64,000 nt of DNA from Paenibacillus sp. YYML68. Its GTDB lineage: Bacteria > Bacillota > Bacilli > Paenibacillales > NBRC-103111. Positions within the stretch are counted from its first letter, which is position 1. Every line of letters starts with the position of its first letter. Shown one piece after another: positions 1-9,460 of the stretch. Location: NCBI RefSeq assembly GCF_027923405.1, contig NZ_BQYI01000001.1, positions 3,202,501 through 3,266,500 on the forward strand, written 5' to 3'. The notes under the pieces are model-generated. The model saw nothing but the letters and a program-made list of their open reading frames with translations. It was not told the DNA's origin and searched no databases. The translations under genes and the position numbers were made by a program.

Positions 1-91
1 ATACTATCCTCTGCAGATGCATCCGGAAATGTCATATCATGCCTAGAAATGTGGATCAAGGGGTGTCCTCCCTTACGTGGGCTTTTCGATA

Positions 92-706
92 TTATTCTTC
101 ACCCAAGAGCCGACCTAGAGCCTTCTGCATCCTAAGTGTATCTTCAACTCTCATATAATATAGTTCCGCGCTTTCCAATCCCCAGTACCAAAAATGTTCT
201 CCAGATGCAAGAATAAACCTCTCAAGCCATCGTTCGAAGTTTAAATTCAACGGGATTGCGCTATCGGTGAATAATTTTTCCGAGTAATGAAGATAGTTAT
301 TTCGCTTGTTTAATGACTCCTCTTTTAGCACCGTTTGATCGATCCAAAGCATGCTTCCATTATCGGAACCGATAGGATACCAACCGGAAGGACTCAGGTT
401 TTTATAGTCAAAAATGACAAAGTGATTGCGAATATCCTCTAATCCAAAAATTTCAAACTCATAAAAAATAGCACCGTTATGAATTAGAAGGAAATTTCTG
501 TAATCCTTGGGGATTATAATACCCACTTCATTCTCAAATGCCTCAATATCTTTCTCTTTTGCCGGAGGCCCAAAGAAAGTTTTAGCAGAGAAAACAGAGC
601 CAGCTATACCTTGCTTTAGTATTTCTTTATTGTGGTCAAGTCTTTTCTTAAACCCATCTAGTACCATTTTTGAAATATTGCACATATCATAATCATAACC
701 TTCCAT
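92..706 (-). CDS. SMI1/KNR4 (SUKH) domain protein
   Basis: A 204-residue soluble protein with no signal peptide. Around residues 46-80 it has the SUKH hallmark: a stretch beginning FGPPAKEKDIEAFE, then IPKDYRNFLLIHNGA, followed by a hydrophobic FEIFGLEDI segment. SUKH proteins are often immunity proteins against secreted polymorphic toxins, though many bacterial copies have other or unknown roles. No toxin gene is visible beside it, although the window begins only 91 bases downstream of its stop. The local DNA is AT-richer than the biosynthetic clusters, which suggests accessory DNA. The ribosome binding site before the ATG at 706 is weak. A start at residue 8, with GGAAGG about 12 bases upstream, is also possible. 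Family call fairly sure; role unknown. Confidence 0.75.
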   Translation of the reverse strand: MEGYDYDMCNISKMVLDGFKKRLDHNKEILKQGIAGSVFSAKTFFGPPAKEKDIEAFENEVGIIIPKDYRNFLLIHNGAIFYEFEIFGLEDIRNHFVIFDYKNLSPSGWYPIGSDNGSMLWIDQTVLKEESLNKRNNYLHYSEKLFTDSAIPLNLNFERWLERFILASGEHFWYWGLESAELYYMRVEDTLRMQKALGRLLGEE

Positions 707-848
707 TTAAGACATTCAAATCAAAATCGAAAATGCGAGTAGATTAAAGCTATATAGAGAATTTGAATGTGCGGTGGCGGGCTCCTATTGCGTCGCGCTA
801 TGGCAATACTGTCACTTCTTGTCGGCGGCGGCAAGCCACACCTTCTCT

Positions 849-2417
849 TTAGTTTTCAAGATGAATGAGCTTGACCATTGAGTCTAAATAAGTCTGGAAT
901 AACAGTCCGTTGTCAGACGTGAATATGCGTGAGATCGGGTTCGCCACGCTTAGCGTTAAGTGACCCGAGCTATTTAGCCGTACTATATTCTTGCTGTCGC
1001 TTTCTCCAGTAGTGACGATAAGCTCATTATTAATCACCTGTACACTTGAAATCGGACTTGACCATACGAATGGGTCTTCCCCATTGGGCAGGGCCTGGTG
1101 CAAATATTGGTTACCATTCTCCTTGGTTGTATAAAATACGTTGCCATCAAGGATGTCAAACCAAGATACGGGATGGTCGGATCGTCTCACTTCCCCGGTT
1201 CCATCAACTCCGGAAGAATATAGAACATTGTCACCTTCTTTTACATAGAACAACTCATTGTTTACTACTCGAAACCAACTAACGCTTGACTTGACGACCA
1301 ACTCAGTCTTATTCGTTGTAAGGTTAATTCTGTAGATGTTCTTCGAATCGGAGGGGTTAATTGCACACAGCACATAAACATCTTCACCGACTACCGTAGT
1401 GGCCGTAGAATGAGAAGTTCGCACATGCTGAGCAAACTTTATTGCGCTTTGATCGCCTACGCTCTTGACTCTTGTTCCCTCCGGGCCGTTTTTCTGCAGT
1501 AAATACAGATTTCCTGCCTCCGTGGTAGCGCCTGTATTGATGATTAATGTACCGTAAGGCGTATCACGAAAATCAAGATATCCCCGATGCAACTGTTCTG
1601 CTTCGCCTTTGTCATTTATTTTCACAAATGTAGTACTACCGGTTGTATTTCCCCCAAGATGATAAAAAAACCAAAGCTCGTTCTCACGGATTTGAAAGGT
1701 CAATGCGTTGTTATAACTAGTCTCGTTCGGATATGAATATATTTCCTCCCTTTCATTTGGTTGCTGAACAGGAGCTCGATAGATATGCTTTGTCGTTTCC
1801 GTTGTCTCCACGAAATAGTAATATCCCTTGAACAGTGCTATATCATTCTCACTAGCCTGTACAGGTAAGCCGGCACGTTGGACTTGCGGATTATGGGATT
1901 GGATACGTAGTCCGCTGATAGGGTTCCATTCATAATCCCATCCAAATTGTTCTCGAGCGAAACGCCATGTTAGCGGGAAATAAGTGACATCCCGGAAGAG
2001 GAATAATGGATATTCTTCTTTAGCGTTATCAATCACTTTGCCATTAACGTTTATTAACGTGGTGGGGACAACGGCCATATAGGTGGACATGTTTCGTTCC
2101 CCGGAATTGTATGAAACATACGAGGAAGTCACTGAGCTCTGCCTAATATTCAAGCCTCCACTCGTTGACCAACTCGCCTCCAAACCAAGTAATCTTGAAT
2201 CGTACCATGTCATTGGAAAATAGGTTATGTTTTTATAAACAAGAAGAGGATACTCACGATGCTGATTATCCACTGCATTGCCGTTCAGTTTTACTTCAAA
2301 GCTCGGAAGATTCACCCTCACTTTCGCATCTGTGGCTTGACTCTGTTCTGCAGGCATTAGTACACTTAAGCAGAATATGAAAAGGATCGATACCTTAACC
2401 ATTCTTCTACTTATCAT
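849..2417 (-). CDS. secreted stalk-domain / DUF5050-like propeller protein
   Basis: A 522-residue protein with an N-terminal signal peptide (hydrophobic residues 9-22, probable cleavage near the AEQSQA stretch). Two related repeats follow: residues 55-71 (EYPLLVYKNITYFPMTW) and 135-151 (EYPLFLFRDVTYFPLTW). They resemble the copper-amine-oxidase N-terminal-like stalk domain common in secreted Paenibacillus proteins. Residues of about 195-520 form beta-rich repeats with many aromatic turns (YYFV, LWFFY, VYVL, LFYV, VFYTT), as in DUF5050-type propellers. No catalytic motif was seen, so a surface or binding role is inferred only. GAGGAG lies 11 bases before the ATG. The gene appears monocistronic. 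Confidence 0.65.
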   Translation of the reverse strand: MISRRMVKVSILFIFCLSVLMPAEQSQATDAKVRVNLPSFEVKLNGNAVDNQHREYPLLVYKNITYFPMTWYDSRLLGLEASWSTSGGLNIRQSSVTSSYVSYNSGERNMSTYMAVVPTTLINVNGKVIDNAKEEYPLFLFRDVTYFPLTWRFAREQFGWDYEWNPISGLRIQSHNPQVQRAGLPVQASENDIALFKGYYYFVETTETTKHIYRAPVQQPNEREEIYSYPNETSYNNALTFQIRENELWFFYHLGGNTTGSTTFVKINDKGEAEQLHRGYLDFRDTPYGTLIINTGATTEAGNLYLLQKNGPEGTRVKSVGDQSAIKFAQHVRTSHSTATTVVGEDVYVLCAINPSDSKNIYRINLTTNKTELVVKSSVSWFRVVNNELFYVKEGDNVLYSSGVDGTGEVRRSDHPVSWFDILDGNVFYTTKENGNQYLHQALPNGEDPFVWSSPISSVQVINNELIVTTGESDSKNIVRLNSSGHLTLSVANPISRIFTSDNGLLFQTYLDSMVKLIHLEN

Positions 2418-2551
2418 TTTAATTATATCTCCTCTCTAAAGATCTGCCTGCTGCTGTTAATGAAGCTAGCTATGATACATACTATCAGACCTAGATGTGG
2501 ATTAAAATAGATTTAATGTAAAAATTTTAAAACAGAGGAGCCTAAAGTGAA

Positions 2552-2731
2552 ATGGTTCTAATACTATCTATTTTGGGCATGGGTTTATTACATTTCGTGT
2601 TCATTTATTTTTTTTACAAAATCATCAGTACGAATAAAAAATCGCTAACGACTTGGTTTACTATTGTAATATTAATTTCACTATGGATATTGACCTTATA
2701 TCAGTCACTTTTATTTTTCAAAATCATTTAA
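2552..2731 (+). CDS. small hydrophobic membrane protein (59 aa)
   Basis: A short reading frame starting MVLILSILGMGLLHF and ending LLFFKII. It has two predicted membrane helices (about residues 2-22 and 35-55) separated by a basic turn (STNKKS). AGAGGAG at 2534-2540 sits 11 bases before the ATG. The upstream GTG at 2547 is not usable because its frame stops after four codons. No family was recognised. The protein is AT-rich in coding sequence like its neighbours, and its size and hydrophobicity are typical of small integral membrane proteins. It could be a chance frame, but the ribosome binding site plus clean two-helix pattern argue for a gene. Confidence 0.45.
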   Translation: MVLILSILGMGLLHFVFIYFFYKIISTNKKSLTTWFTIVILISLWILTLYQSLLFFKII

Positions 2732-2795
2732 AGGCCGAAAGCCAGCGGACGATAAGAAATATCAGGGTCTGGAAGGTCACGAAATCACTTTAAAG

Positions 2796-2825
2796 TTGGA
2801 TTGCTTAAGATTGATCTGCTATACT
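2796..2825 (+). promoter_or_regulatory. candidate sigma-A promoter for the 2958 gene
   Basis: TTGGAT (2796-2801) and TATACT (2820-2825) are 18 bases apart. They lie about 130 bases before the membrane-protein gene that starts at 2958. The remainder of 2732-2957 shows no gene. Confidence 0.35.
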
Positions 2826-2957
2826 AAATTGGGTAAATTTTGTCATAAGATTCTGATCCCTCAATGGATGGATACAAGTTATTTTTTGGAATTTTTTCGA
2901 TGTTTTTGTTCCAATATTTAGATATTCTCATCCTATCATCCCCCAGGAGAACATTCC

Positions 2958-3278
2958 ATGACTAAAAACATTACCGTCTACTACGCCCTAGCCCTGAGCA
3001 TCCTAGCAACGACCTTAGCCTACATAGGCACACGCACTTGGATCTCCATCTCACGCCTTCATCTGGCAGATACACCGCCAGGAGATCTAACCGACGAAGC
3101 GAAGCTCGACTATATATGGACATACGGTCCATACATGGCCCTCATCCTACTCGTTCTCAACGTGCCGCTTCTCTTCTTCTCTCAGCATCAAGTACTCACT
3201 CGACTGCTACTTCTAGCCGCGATCACCTTGCTCGCTGCATCCCTGTACACGATACTCATATACATCTACTTATTCTAA
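2958..3278 (+). CDS. small membrane protein (106 aa), unknown family
   Basis: A hydrophobic 106-residue protein with three predicted membrane helices at about residues 7-25, 57-75 and 80-105. A polar loop of about 28 residues (HLADTPPGDLTDEAKLDYIW) lies between the first and second. AGGAG lies a few bases before the ATG at 2958. The gene is convergent with pyrE, and the pyrE terminator lies just past its end. I do not recognise the family. A frame overlapping it at 3038-3472 is judged spurious. Confidence 0.55.
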   Translation: MTKNITVYYALALSILATTLAYIGTRTWISISRLHLADTPPGDLTDEAKLDYIWTYGPYMALILLVLNVPLLFFSQHQVLTRLLLLAAITLLAASLYTILIYIYLF

Positions 3279-3312
3279 CTCCCATGCCTCATCCAGACCC
3301 TCAACGCGAGAA

Positions 3313-3350
3313 ATACAAAAACAGCCCCCTTCTCAATCGAAGGAAGCTGT
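3313..3350 (-). terminator. terminator of the pyrimidine operon
   Basis: Read on the minus strand, ACAGC-TT-CCTTC pairs with GAAGG-GG-GCTGT around a short loop and is followed by a T-rich run. It lies about 60 bases after the pyrE stop, so it probably ends the pyr operon transcript. Confidence 0.75.
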
Positions 3351-3408
3351 CTATCTGCCCAACCCACATATCCTCAATGAACCGATACGCACCACACTTA
3401 CTTACTTC

Positions 3409-4065
3409 TTACTTCCCGTACTCACTCGGGTTCGCTCTCCACGCCTGCAGCGCGGCTACGTCCTGCTCCTGAATGCTGCCCTGCGCCAGTGCAACCTGCA
3501 CAAGCGTCGTATAGTTCGTCAGCGTCTCGAACGGCACGCCGCCCTCCTCGAACGCCTGCTTCGCCTTGTCGAACTGGTAGGAAAAGATACCGAGCACGCC
3601 GAGCGCTTCAGCTCCGGCCTCGTTGACCGCCACGGCTACCTTCAGCGAGCTGCCGCCTGTCGAGATCAGATCCTCGATGACGACCGTCTTTTGCCCTGGC
3701 TTGATCGTGCCCTCGATCAGATTCTCCTTGCCGTGTCCCTTCGCCTTGTCGCGGACGTAGACCATCGGCAGGTTCAGCTTGTGCGCGACCCACGCCGCGT
3801 GCGGGATACCGCCTGTTGCAGCTCCAGCAATAACCTCCGTCTCGGGGAAAAATTCGCGGATCAGCGAAGCGAACCCTTCCGCGATACGCTCGCGAACGTC
3901 CGGATGGGAGATCGTCAGACGGTTGTCACAGTAGATCGGCGACTTCAGGCCGGACGTCCACGTGAATGGCTGCTGCGGACGCAGCGACACCGCACCGATA
4001 GATAGCAGATCAGCGGCGATTTGCTCGGCCAGCTGCGGGTTAGTTTGAATCGTAACAGAACTCAT
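3409..4065 (-). CDS. pyrE: orotate phosphoribosyltransferase
   Basis: Adds orotate to PRPP to form OMP, the fifth step of UMP synthesis. The 218-residue protein has the type I phosphoribosyltransferase PRPP loop [13 protein letters not shown] (about residues 128-140). It also has [14 protein letters not shown] and the lysine-rich [16 protein letters not shown] flexible loop, as expected for the Bacillus-type enzyme. It is the last gene of the pyr operon, 35 bases after pyrF, and is followed by an intrinsic terminator. Expression should follow the PyrR attenuator at the head of the operon. Confidence 0.95.
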   Translation of the reverse strand: MSSVTIQTNPQLAEQIAADLLSIGAVSLRPQQPFTWTSGLKSPIYCDNRLTISHPDVRERIAEGFASLIREFFPETEVIAGAATGGIPHAAWVAHKLNLPMVYVRDKAKGHGKENLIEGTIKPGQKTVVIEDLISTGGSSLKVAVAVNEAGAEALGVLGIFSYQFDKAKQAFEEGGVPFETLTNYTTLVQVALAQGSIQEQDVAALQAWRANPSEYGK

Positions 4066-4100
4066 ATATGTGCACTCCTCAGTTCGAGATATGGAATAGC

Positions 4101-4853
4101 TTAACCTTGCAGCGATGCGATAATGCCCTCCAGCGCGGCTCTAGGGTCCGCTGCGGCCGTAATCGGACGGCCGATAACGATGTAGTCCGTGCCTTGCGCG
4201 AACGCCTCCTGCGGCGTCATGACACGCGACTGGTCGCCGATGTCGGCGCCAGCTGGACGAATGCCCGGCGTTACCGTGACGAAGCTGCTGCCGAGAGCAC
4301 CCTTGAGCGCGGGTACCTCCAGCGGAGATGCGACGACACCGTCGAGTCCAGCTTGCTTCGCCAGCTGTGCATAGCGCAGCACCGCCTCCTCGACCGTCCC
4401 AACGATGCCGATCTCCTCGTTCAGCACCGACTGGCTCGTGCTCGTCAGCTGTGTGACCGCGATCAGCAGCGGTCTGACCGCTCCGGCAGAGCCGGCTGCG
4501 CTGCTGGCGAGCGCCTTGTCCACGCCCTCGCGTGCGGCCTCCATCATCCTCACACCGCCTGCTGCATGCACATTGAACATATCGACGCCTAGGCGTGTAA
4601 TGCTCTCCGCTCCGCCCTTCACTGTGTTCGGAATGTCATGCATCTTCAGATCGAGGAAGACGTTATAGCCCTTCTCCTTCAGCTGCTCGACGAAGCGCGG
4701 TCCCGCGCTGTAGAACAGCTGCATCCCTACCTTCATGTAGCACGGAATGCCTTCGAGCGAGCGGACGAGTCCCTGTGCTTCCTCTGCGGTTGCATAATCC
4801 AGAGCGACGATAATACGCTCGGTCAAGATGCTAGCGATGCTGTCCTTCGACAT
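4101..4853 (-). CDS. pyrF: orotidine 5'-phosphate decarboxylase
   Basis: Decarboxylates OMP to UMP, the last step of the pathway. The active-site signature [13 protein letters not shown] carries the D-x-K-x-x-D triad, and the phosphate-binding TPGIRP segment is present near the C terminus. I place the start at ATG 4853 (MSKDSIAS). The longer frame beginning six codons upstream consists of the ribosome binding site AAGGGGG itself, which is 8 bases before the chosen ATG. This gives 250 residues. A hairpin separates it from carB. There is no pyrD or pyrK between carB and pyrF, unlike the Bacillus subtilis order. Confidence 0.95.
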   Translation of the reverse strand: MSKDSIASILTERIIVALDYATAEEAQGLVRSLEGIPCYMKVGMQLFYSAGPRFVEQLKEKGYNVFLDLKMHDIPNTVKGGAESITRLGVDMFNVHAAGGVRMMEAAREGVDKALASSAAGSAGAVRPLLIAVTQLTSTSQSVLNEEIGIVGTVEEAVLRYAQLAKQAGLDGVVASPLEVPALKGALGSSFVTVTPGIRPAGADIGDQSRVMTPQEAFAQGTDYIVIGRPITAAADPRAALEGIIASLQG

Positions 4854-4903
4854 GTGACGCGCCCCCTTCATCTATGTAGAATGCCCTTATCCCCAATTAA
4901 GGG

Positions 4904-4942
4904 ATTAGCACAGGCCCCGGTTGCCCGGAACACTGTGCTAAT
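4904..4942 (-). other. intercistronic hairpin between carB and pyrF
   Basis: ATTAGCACAG and CTGTGCTAAT form a perfect 10-base inverted repeat, with an inner CCGG-GCAA-CCGG stem. No T-run follows, so it is not a normal terminator. It may stabilise or process the operon mRNA. Confidence 0.5.
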
Positions 4943-4957
4943 GGTTGCTGCTACTTC

Positions 4958-7900
4958 TTAATTATTGAAAACCGGCATCGGCGTCGACTGGAAGTAGATC
5001 GACTCCAGTACGTGCAGCAGTGCGCTCACCGTATCAAGCGACGTCATACATACTACGCCGTTCTCCACCGCTTCGCGGCGAATACGGAAGCCGTCGCGCT
5101 CTGGTGTCTTGCCCTTCGTCAGTGTGTTGACGACGAAGTGCGCCTCACCGTTGCGGATCAGGTCGAGAATGTTCGGCGACCCTTCGCTCAGCTTGTTCAC
5201 GCGCTGTACCTGCAGACCTGCATCCTCGAGCGCCTGAGCTGTACCGCCTGTAGCGACGATGCGGTAGCCGAGCTTCTCGAAGCCGCGCAGAATCTCAGTC
5301 GCTTCTGCCTTATCCTTGTCAGCGACAGTCGCGATGATCGCGCCTGTCGGCGGCACCTTCATACCCGAGCCGATCAAGCCCTTGTACAGTGCCTTCGCGA
5401 ACGTCTTGTCGCGGCCCATAACCTCGCCTGTCGACTTCATCTCTGGTCCGAGCGTCGTGTCCACGCGGCGCAGCTTGGCGAAGGAGAATACTGGAACCTT
5501 GACCGACACGAAGTCCTCTTCTGGCCACAGCCCTGTCTCGTAGCCCATGTCTGCCAGCTTCTCACCCATAATTGCGCGAGTGGCCACGTTAGCCATCGGG
5601 ATCTTCGTAATTTTGCTCAAGAATGGTACCGTACGGGAGGCACGCGGGTTCACCTCGATCACGTACACCTCATCCTTGTAGATGACGAACTGGATGTTGA
5701 CCAGACCGACCACCTGCAGGCCGCGAGCGATCTTCGTCGTAATGTCGACGATCTTCTGCTTCAGCTCATCGGAGATCGTCTGTGGCGGGTAGACCGCGAT
5801 CGAGTCACCGGAGTGAACGCCTGCGCGCTCGATGTGCTCCATGATGCCCGGGATCAATACCGTCTCCTTATCGCAGATCGCATCGACCTCGACTTCCTTA
5901 CCGAGCATGTAACGGTCGATCAGAACCGGATGCTCCGGATTGATCTTCACCGCGTACTCCATGTAGCTGAGCAGCTCTTCATCGGAGTAGACGATCTCCA
6001 TCGCGCGTCCGCCGAGGACGTACGATGGACGTACGAGCACCGGATAGCCGTAATTAGACGCCATGCCGACCGCTTGGTCCACGGAGGTCACCGTACCACC
6101 AGGAGGCTGTGGAATGTCCAGGCTGCGAAGCAGCGCTTCGAACTTCTTGCGATCCTCGGCCGCATCGATGTTCTCCAGATCCGTACCGAGAATGCGTACG
6201 CCTGCCTTGGACAGCGGAGCTGCCAGATTGATCGCCGTCTGACCGCCGAACTGTACGATAACGCCGATTGGCTTCTCGCGCTCGATGATGTTCATCACAT
6301 CCTCGAAGAACAGCGGCTCGAAGTAGAGACGATCGGACGTGTTGAAGTCGGTCGATACGGTCTCAGGGTTGTTGTTCACCACGATAGCCTCGTAGCCAGC
6401 TGCCTGAATCGCCCATACCGCGTGTACAGTCGAGTAGTCGAACTCGATGCCTTGACCGATACGGATCGGACCGGAGCCGAGTACCATGACCTTCTGCTTG
6501 TCGGTTTCCTTCACTTCGTCTTCTGTTTCGTATGTCGAGTAGTAGTACGGCGTCGAAGCCTCGAACTCGGCTGCGCACGTATCAACCATCTTGTATACTG
6601 GCTTCATGTTCAGGCTGACACGGTAGGCGCGTACGTCAGCTTCTGTAGTCAGGTTAAGTCCCACATTCGCGGCGCTGCGAATTTCGGCGATGGCGCGGTC
6701 GGTGAAGCCCTTGCGCTTCGCTTCGAACAGCACCTCCTCCGTCAGCTCCGGCTGCTGCAGCTCGGTCTCGAACTTGATCATGCCCTCGAGCTTGTGCAGG
6801 AACCACCAGTCTACGCGAGTCAGCTCATGAATCTGCTTCACTGTGTAGCCGCGGCGCAGTGCTTCGGCGATCAGGAACATGCGCTCATCGTCTGGCTTCA
6901 TAAGGCGCAGGTCCAGCGTCGTTTGATCCAGCTTGTCTGTATCCTTCAGGAACAGACGGTGTACGCCGATCTCGAGCGAGCGGATCGCCTTATGCATCGA
7001 CTCCTCGAACGAACGACCGATGGCCATAACCTCGCCTGTCGCCTTCATCTGCGTGCCGAGCTTGCGGTTCGCCGCTGTGAACTTGTCGAATGGCCAGCGT
7101 GGAATTTTCGATACGATATAGTCAAGCGTTGGCTCGAAGCAAGCATAGGTCTGGCCTGTAACCGGGTTGACGATCTCATCCAGCGTGTAGCCGATTGCGA
7201 TCTTCGCTGCCATCTTCGCGATCGGGTAGCCTGTTGCCTTCGACGCGAGCGCCGACGAGCGGCTAACACGCGGGTTAACCTCGATGACATAGTATTGGTA
7301 GCTGTGCGGATCGAGCGCGAACTGAACGTTACAGCCGCCTTCGATCGACAGCGCACGGATAATCTTGAGCGATGCGGAGCGGAGCATCTGGTACTCGCGG
7401 TCCGACAGCGTCTGGCTCGGCGCTACGACGATCGAGTCGCCTGTATGTACGCCTACCGGGTCGAAGTTCTCCATGTTACATACGACGATACAGTTGTCGT
7501 TCGCATCGCGCATTACCTCGTACTCGACTTCCTTCATGCCGGCGATGCTCTTCTCGATCAAGCACTGGCTGATCGGGCTGTAGCGAATACCGGAGGCAAC
7601 GATTTCACGCAGCTCCTCCTCGCTCGCGCAGATGCCGCCGCCTGTGCCGCCGAGCGTGTAAGCCGGGCGTACGATGATCGGGTAGCCAATCTCGTTCGCG
7701 AAGTCTACTGCAGCTTCAACTGTTGTAACGATCGTGCTGTCTGGCACCGGCTGCTCCAGCTCGCGCATGAGCTCGCGGAACAGGTCGCGGTCCTCCGCCT
7801 TCTCAATCGCAGTCAGCTGCGTACCGAGCAGCTTCACGTTCTCTCTCTCCAGCACGCCTGCGCGCGCCAGCTCTACCGCCATGTTCAGACCGGTCTGACC

Positions 7901-8173
7901 GCCAAGTGTCGGCAACAATCCGTCTGGACGCTCCTGGCGAATGATTTGTGTAACGAAGTCGAGCGTGATCGGCTCGATGTATACTTTGTCCGCCATGTTC
8001 GTATCCGTCATGATCGTGGCCGGGTTGCTGTTGATCAGAACGACCTCATAGCCTTCTTCCTTCAGCGCCTGGCACGCCTGCGTACCAGCATAGTCGAACT
8101 CTGCGGCCTGACCGATTACGATCGGACCGGAGCCGATGACGAGAATTTTTTTAAGTTCATTATTTTTTGGCAT
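4958..8173 (-). CDS. carB: carbamoyl-phosphate synthase large subunit
   Basis: Makes carbamoyl phosphate from bicarbonate, two ATP and the ammonia delivered by CarA. At 1071 residues it has full family length. Two homologous ATP-grasp halves each begin with a nucleotide-binding turn ([19 protein letters not shown] near residue 13, [18 protein letters not shown] near residue 565) and contain [12 protein letters not shown] or [12 protein letters not shown]. The last 130 residues form the MGS-like allosteric domain ([15 protein letters not shown]). The start overlaps the end of carA by 14 bases, with GAAGGGAGAA just upstream inside carA, so the two are translationally coupled. Because the other arginine genes are absent here, this copy is probably the pyrimidine-dedicated synthase. 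Confidence 0.97.
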   Translation of the reverse strand: MPKNNELKKILVIGSGPIVIGQAAEFDYAGTQACQALKEEGYEVVLINSNPATIMTDTNMADKVYIEPITLDFVTQIIRQERPDGLLPTLGGQTGLNMAVELARAGVLERENVKLLGTQLTAIEKAEDRDLFRELMRELEQPVPDSTIVTTVEAAVDFANEIGYPIIVRPAYTLGGTGGGICASEEELREIVASGIRYSPISQCLIEKSIAGMKEVEYEVMRDANDNCIVVCNMENFDPVGVHTGDSIVVAPSQTLSDREYQMLRSASLKIIRALSIEGGCNVQFALDPHSYQYYVIEVNPRVSRSSALASKATGYPIAKMAAKIAIGYTLDEIVNPVTGQTYACFEPTLDYIVSKIPRWPFDKFTAANRKLGTQMKATGEVMAIGRSFEESMHKAIRSLEIGVHRLFLKDTDKLDQTTLDLRLMKPDDERMFLIAEALRRGYTVKQIHELTRVDWWFLHKLEGMIKFETELQQPELTEEVLFEAKRKGFTDRAIAEIRSAANVGLNLTTEADVRAYRVSLNMKPVYKMVDTCAAEFEASTPYYYSTYETEDEVKETDKQKVMVLGSGPIRIGQGIEFDYSTVHAVWAIQAAGYEAIVVNNNPETVSTDFNTSDRLYFEPLFFEDVMNIIEREKPIGVIVQFGGQTAINLAAPLSKAGVRILGTDLENIDAAEDRKKFEALLRSLDIPQPPGGTVTSVDQAVGMASNYGYPVLVRPSYVLGGRAMEIVYSDEELLSYMEYAVKINPEHPVLIDRYMLGKEVEVDAICDKETVLIPGIMEHIERAGVHSGDSIAVYPPQTISDELKQKIVDITTKIARGLQVVGLVNIQFVIYKDEVYVIEVNPRASRTVPFLSKITKIPMANVATRAIMGEKLADMGYETGLWPEEDFVSVKVPVFSFAKLRRVDTTLGPEMKSTGEVMGRDKTFAKALYKGLIGSGMKVPPTGAIIATVADKDKAEATEILRGFEKLGYRIVATGGTAQALEDAGLQVQRVNKLSEGSPNILDLIRNGEAHFVVNTLTKGKTPERDGFRIRREAVENGVVCMTSLDTVSALLHVLESIYFQSTPMPVFNN

Positions 8174-9338
8174 AGGTCAGTTCTCCCTTCGAGGCGTTGT
8201 CGGCTGCGCTGTTCGCTTCCATATAAGCGGTTGCCAGTGCTTCCTGGCGTGTCGGCTTCGGCGATTCCTGCTTGTGAGCGCGGATCATCGTCAAGAAGTC
8301 ATCGAACAAGTAGCTGGAATCGAATGGTCCAGGCGCTGCCTCCGGATGGTACTGCACGGAGAACGCTGGATATTTCTTATGGCGCAGACCTTCGATAGTC
8401 CGGTCGTTGTTATTAATGTGCGTAACCTCAAGCTCTGTTCCGGCGATGGACTCTTCCTTCACCGTGTAGCCGTGGTTCTGCGAAGTGATGTAGCAGCGTC
8501 CCGATACAAGATCCTTGACCGGATGGTTGCCACCGCGATGTCCGAACTTCAGCTTCTCCGTATCTGCTCCGCTTGCGAGCGCGAACAGCTGGTGTCCGAG
8601 GCAGATGCCGAAGATCGGGAACTCGCCGAGCAGCTCGGAGATCATCTTCGCTGCATGCGGCACGTCCTTCGGATCCCCAGGGCCGTTCGACAGCAGTACA
8701 CCGTCCGGTGCAAGGCGGCGAATCTGCTCAGCTGTCGTATCCTGTGGCACGACGACGACGTCGCAGCCGCGCTTCGTCAGATCGCGCAGAATGCCGCTCT
8801 TCGAGCCGAAGTCGACGAGCACGACGCGCTCCTTCGTTCCTGGCGCGCTGTAGACCGCCTTGGACGTCACGCGGGATACTTGATCTGTAATGAGCGGAGT
8901 AGCCTGCAGCTGCTCCATCAGCTCCTCGACGCGCTTGTCGCTCGTCGTCAGCAAGCCCTTCATAACGCCCTGGTGACGAATGCGGCGAGTCAGCATGCGC
9001 GTGTCAACGCCGCTGATGCCGATAATGCCGTACTCCTTCAACAGGCTGTCAAGCGAATATTCCGCTCTCCAGTTGCTCGGCACGATCTCGTGCTCGCGCA
9101 CAACGAAGCCGTGGATGAACGGACGGATCGACTCGAAGTCATCGCGTGCGATACCGTAGTTGCCGATCAGCGGGTACGTCATCGTCACGATCTGACCGCA
9201 GTACGATGGATCGGAGAGTACTTCCTGGTAGCCTGTAATTCCTGTATTAAATACGACCTCGCCCACAGAATCGCCTGTGCTTCCGAATGCTTTGCCTGTA
9301 AACAGCGTGCCGTCCTCAAGTAACAATCTTGCCTGCAT
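8160..9338 (-). CDS. carA: carbamoyl-phosphate synthase small subunit (glutaminase)
   Basis: Hydrolyses glutamine and channels ammonia to CarB. The 392-residue protein has an N-terminal CPSase small-subunit domain ([33 protein letters not shown]) and a class I glutamine amidotransferase domain. Its catalytic Cys is at 246 in FGICLGHQ, and His331/Glu333 are in [16 protein letters not shown] precedes the ATG at 9338. It is coupled to carB by overlap and follows pyrC after about 120 bases with no terminator. Confidence 0.97.
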   Translation of the reverse strand: MQARLLLEDGTLFTGKAFGSTGDSVGEVVFNTGITGYQEVLSDPSYCGQIVTMTYPLIGNYGIARDDFESIRPFIHGFVVREHEIVPSNWRAEYSLDSLLKEYGIIGISGVDTRMLTRRIRHQGVMKGLLTTSDKRVEELMEQLQATPLITDQVSRVTSKAVYSAPGTKERVVLVDFGSKSGILRDLTKRGCDVVVVPQDTTAEQIRRLAPDGVLLSNGPGDPKDVPHAAKMISELLGEFPIFGICLGHQLFALASGADTEKLKFGHRGGNHPVKDLVSGRCYITSQNHGYTVKEESIAGTELEVTHINNNDRTIEGLRHKKYPAFSVQYHPEAAPGPFDSSYLFDDFLTMIRAHKQESPKPTRQEALATAYMEANSAADNASKGELTYAKK

Positions 9339-9460
9339 GCTCGTGTCACTCCTCTTATATAAATATGACGCTGGGGAGAAGAACGCCCAATGGGTGTATT
9401 CGTCTTCAGCCTATTCCTCTGCCCCGTCCAATGCTAACATTTCCTTAGGCTTCGTTGTCA

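Noticed and set aside
3038..3472. 144-codon plus-strand frame overlapping the membrane-protein gene and the pyrE terminator
   Set aside because: Crosses a terminator into the antisense of pyrE; the overlapping frame at 2958-3278 has the ribosome binding site and the hydrophobic pattern of a real protein.
5012..8398. Open frame of 1128 codons on the plus strand opposite carB and carA
   Set aside because: It is a composition effect of GC-rich coding DNA: it mirrors carB codon by codon, has no family signature and no ribosome binding site, and carB is certain.
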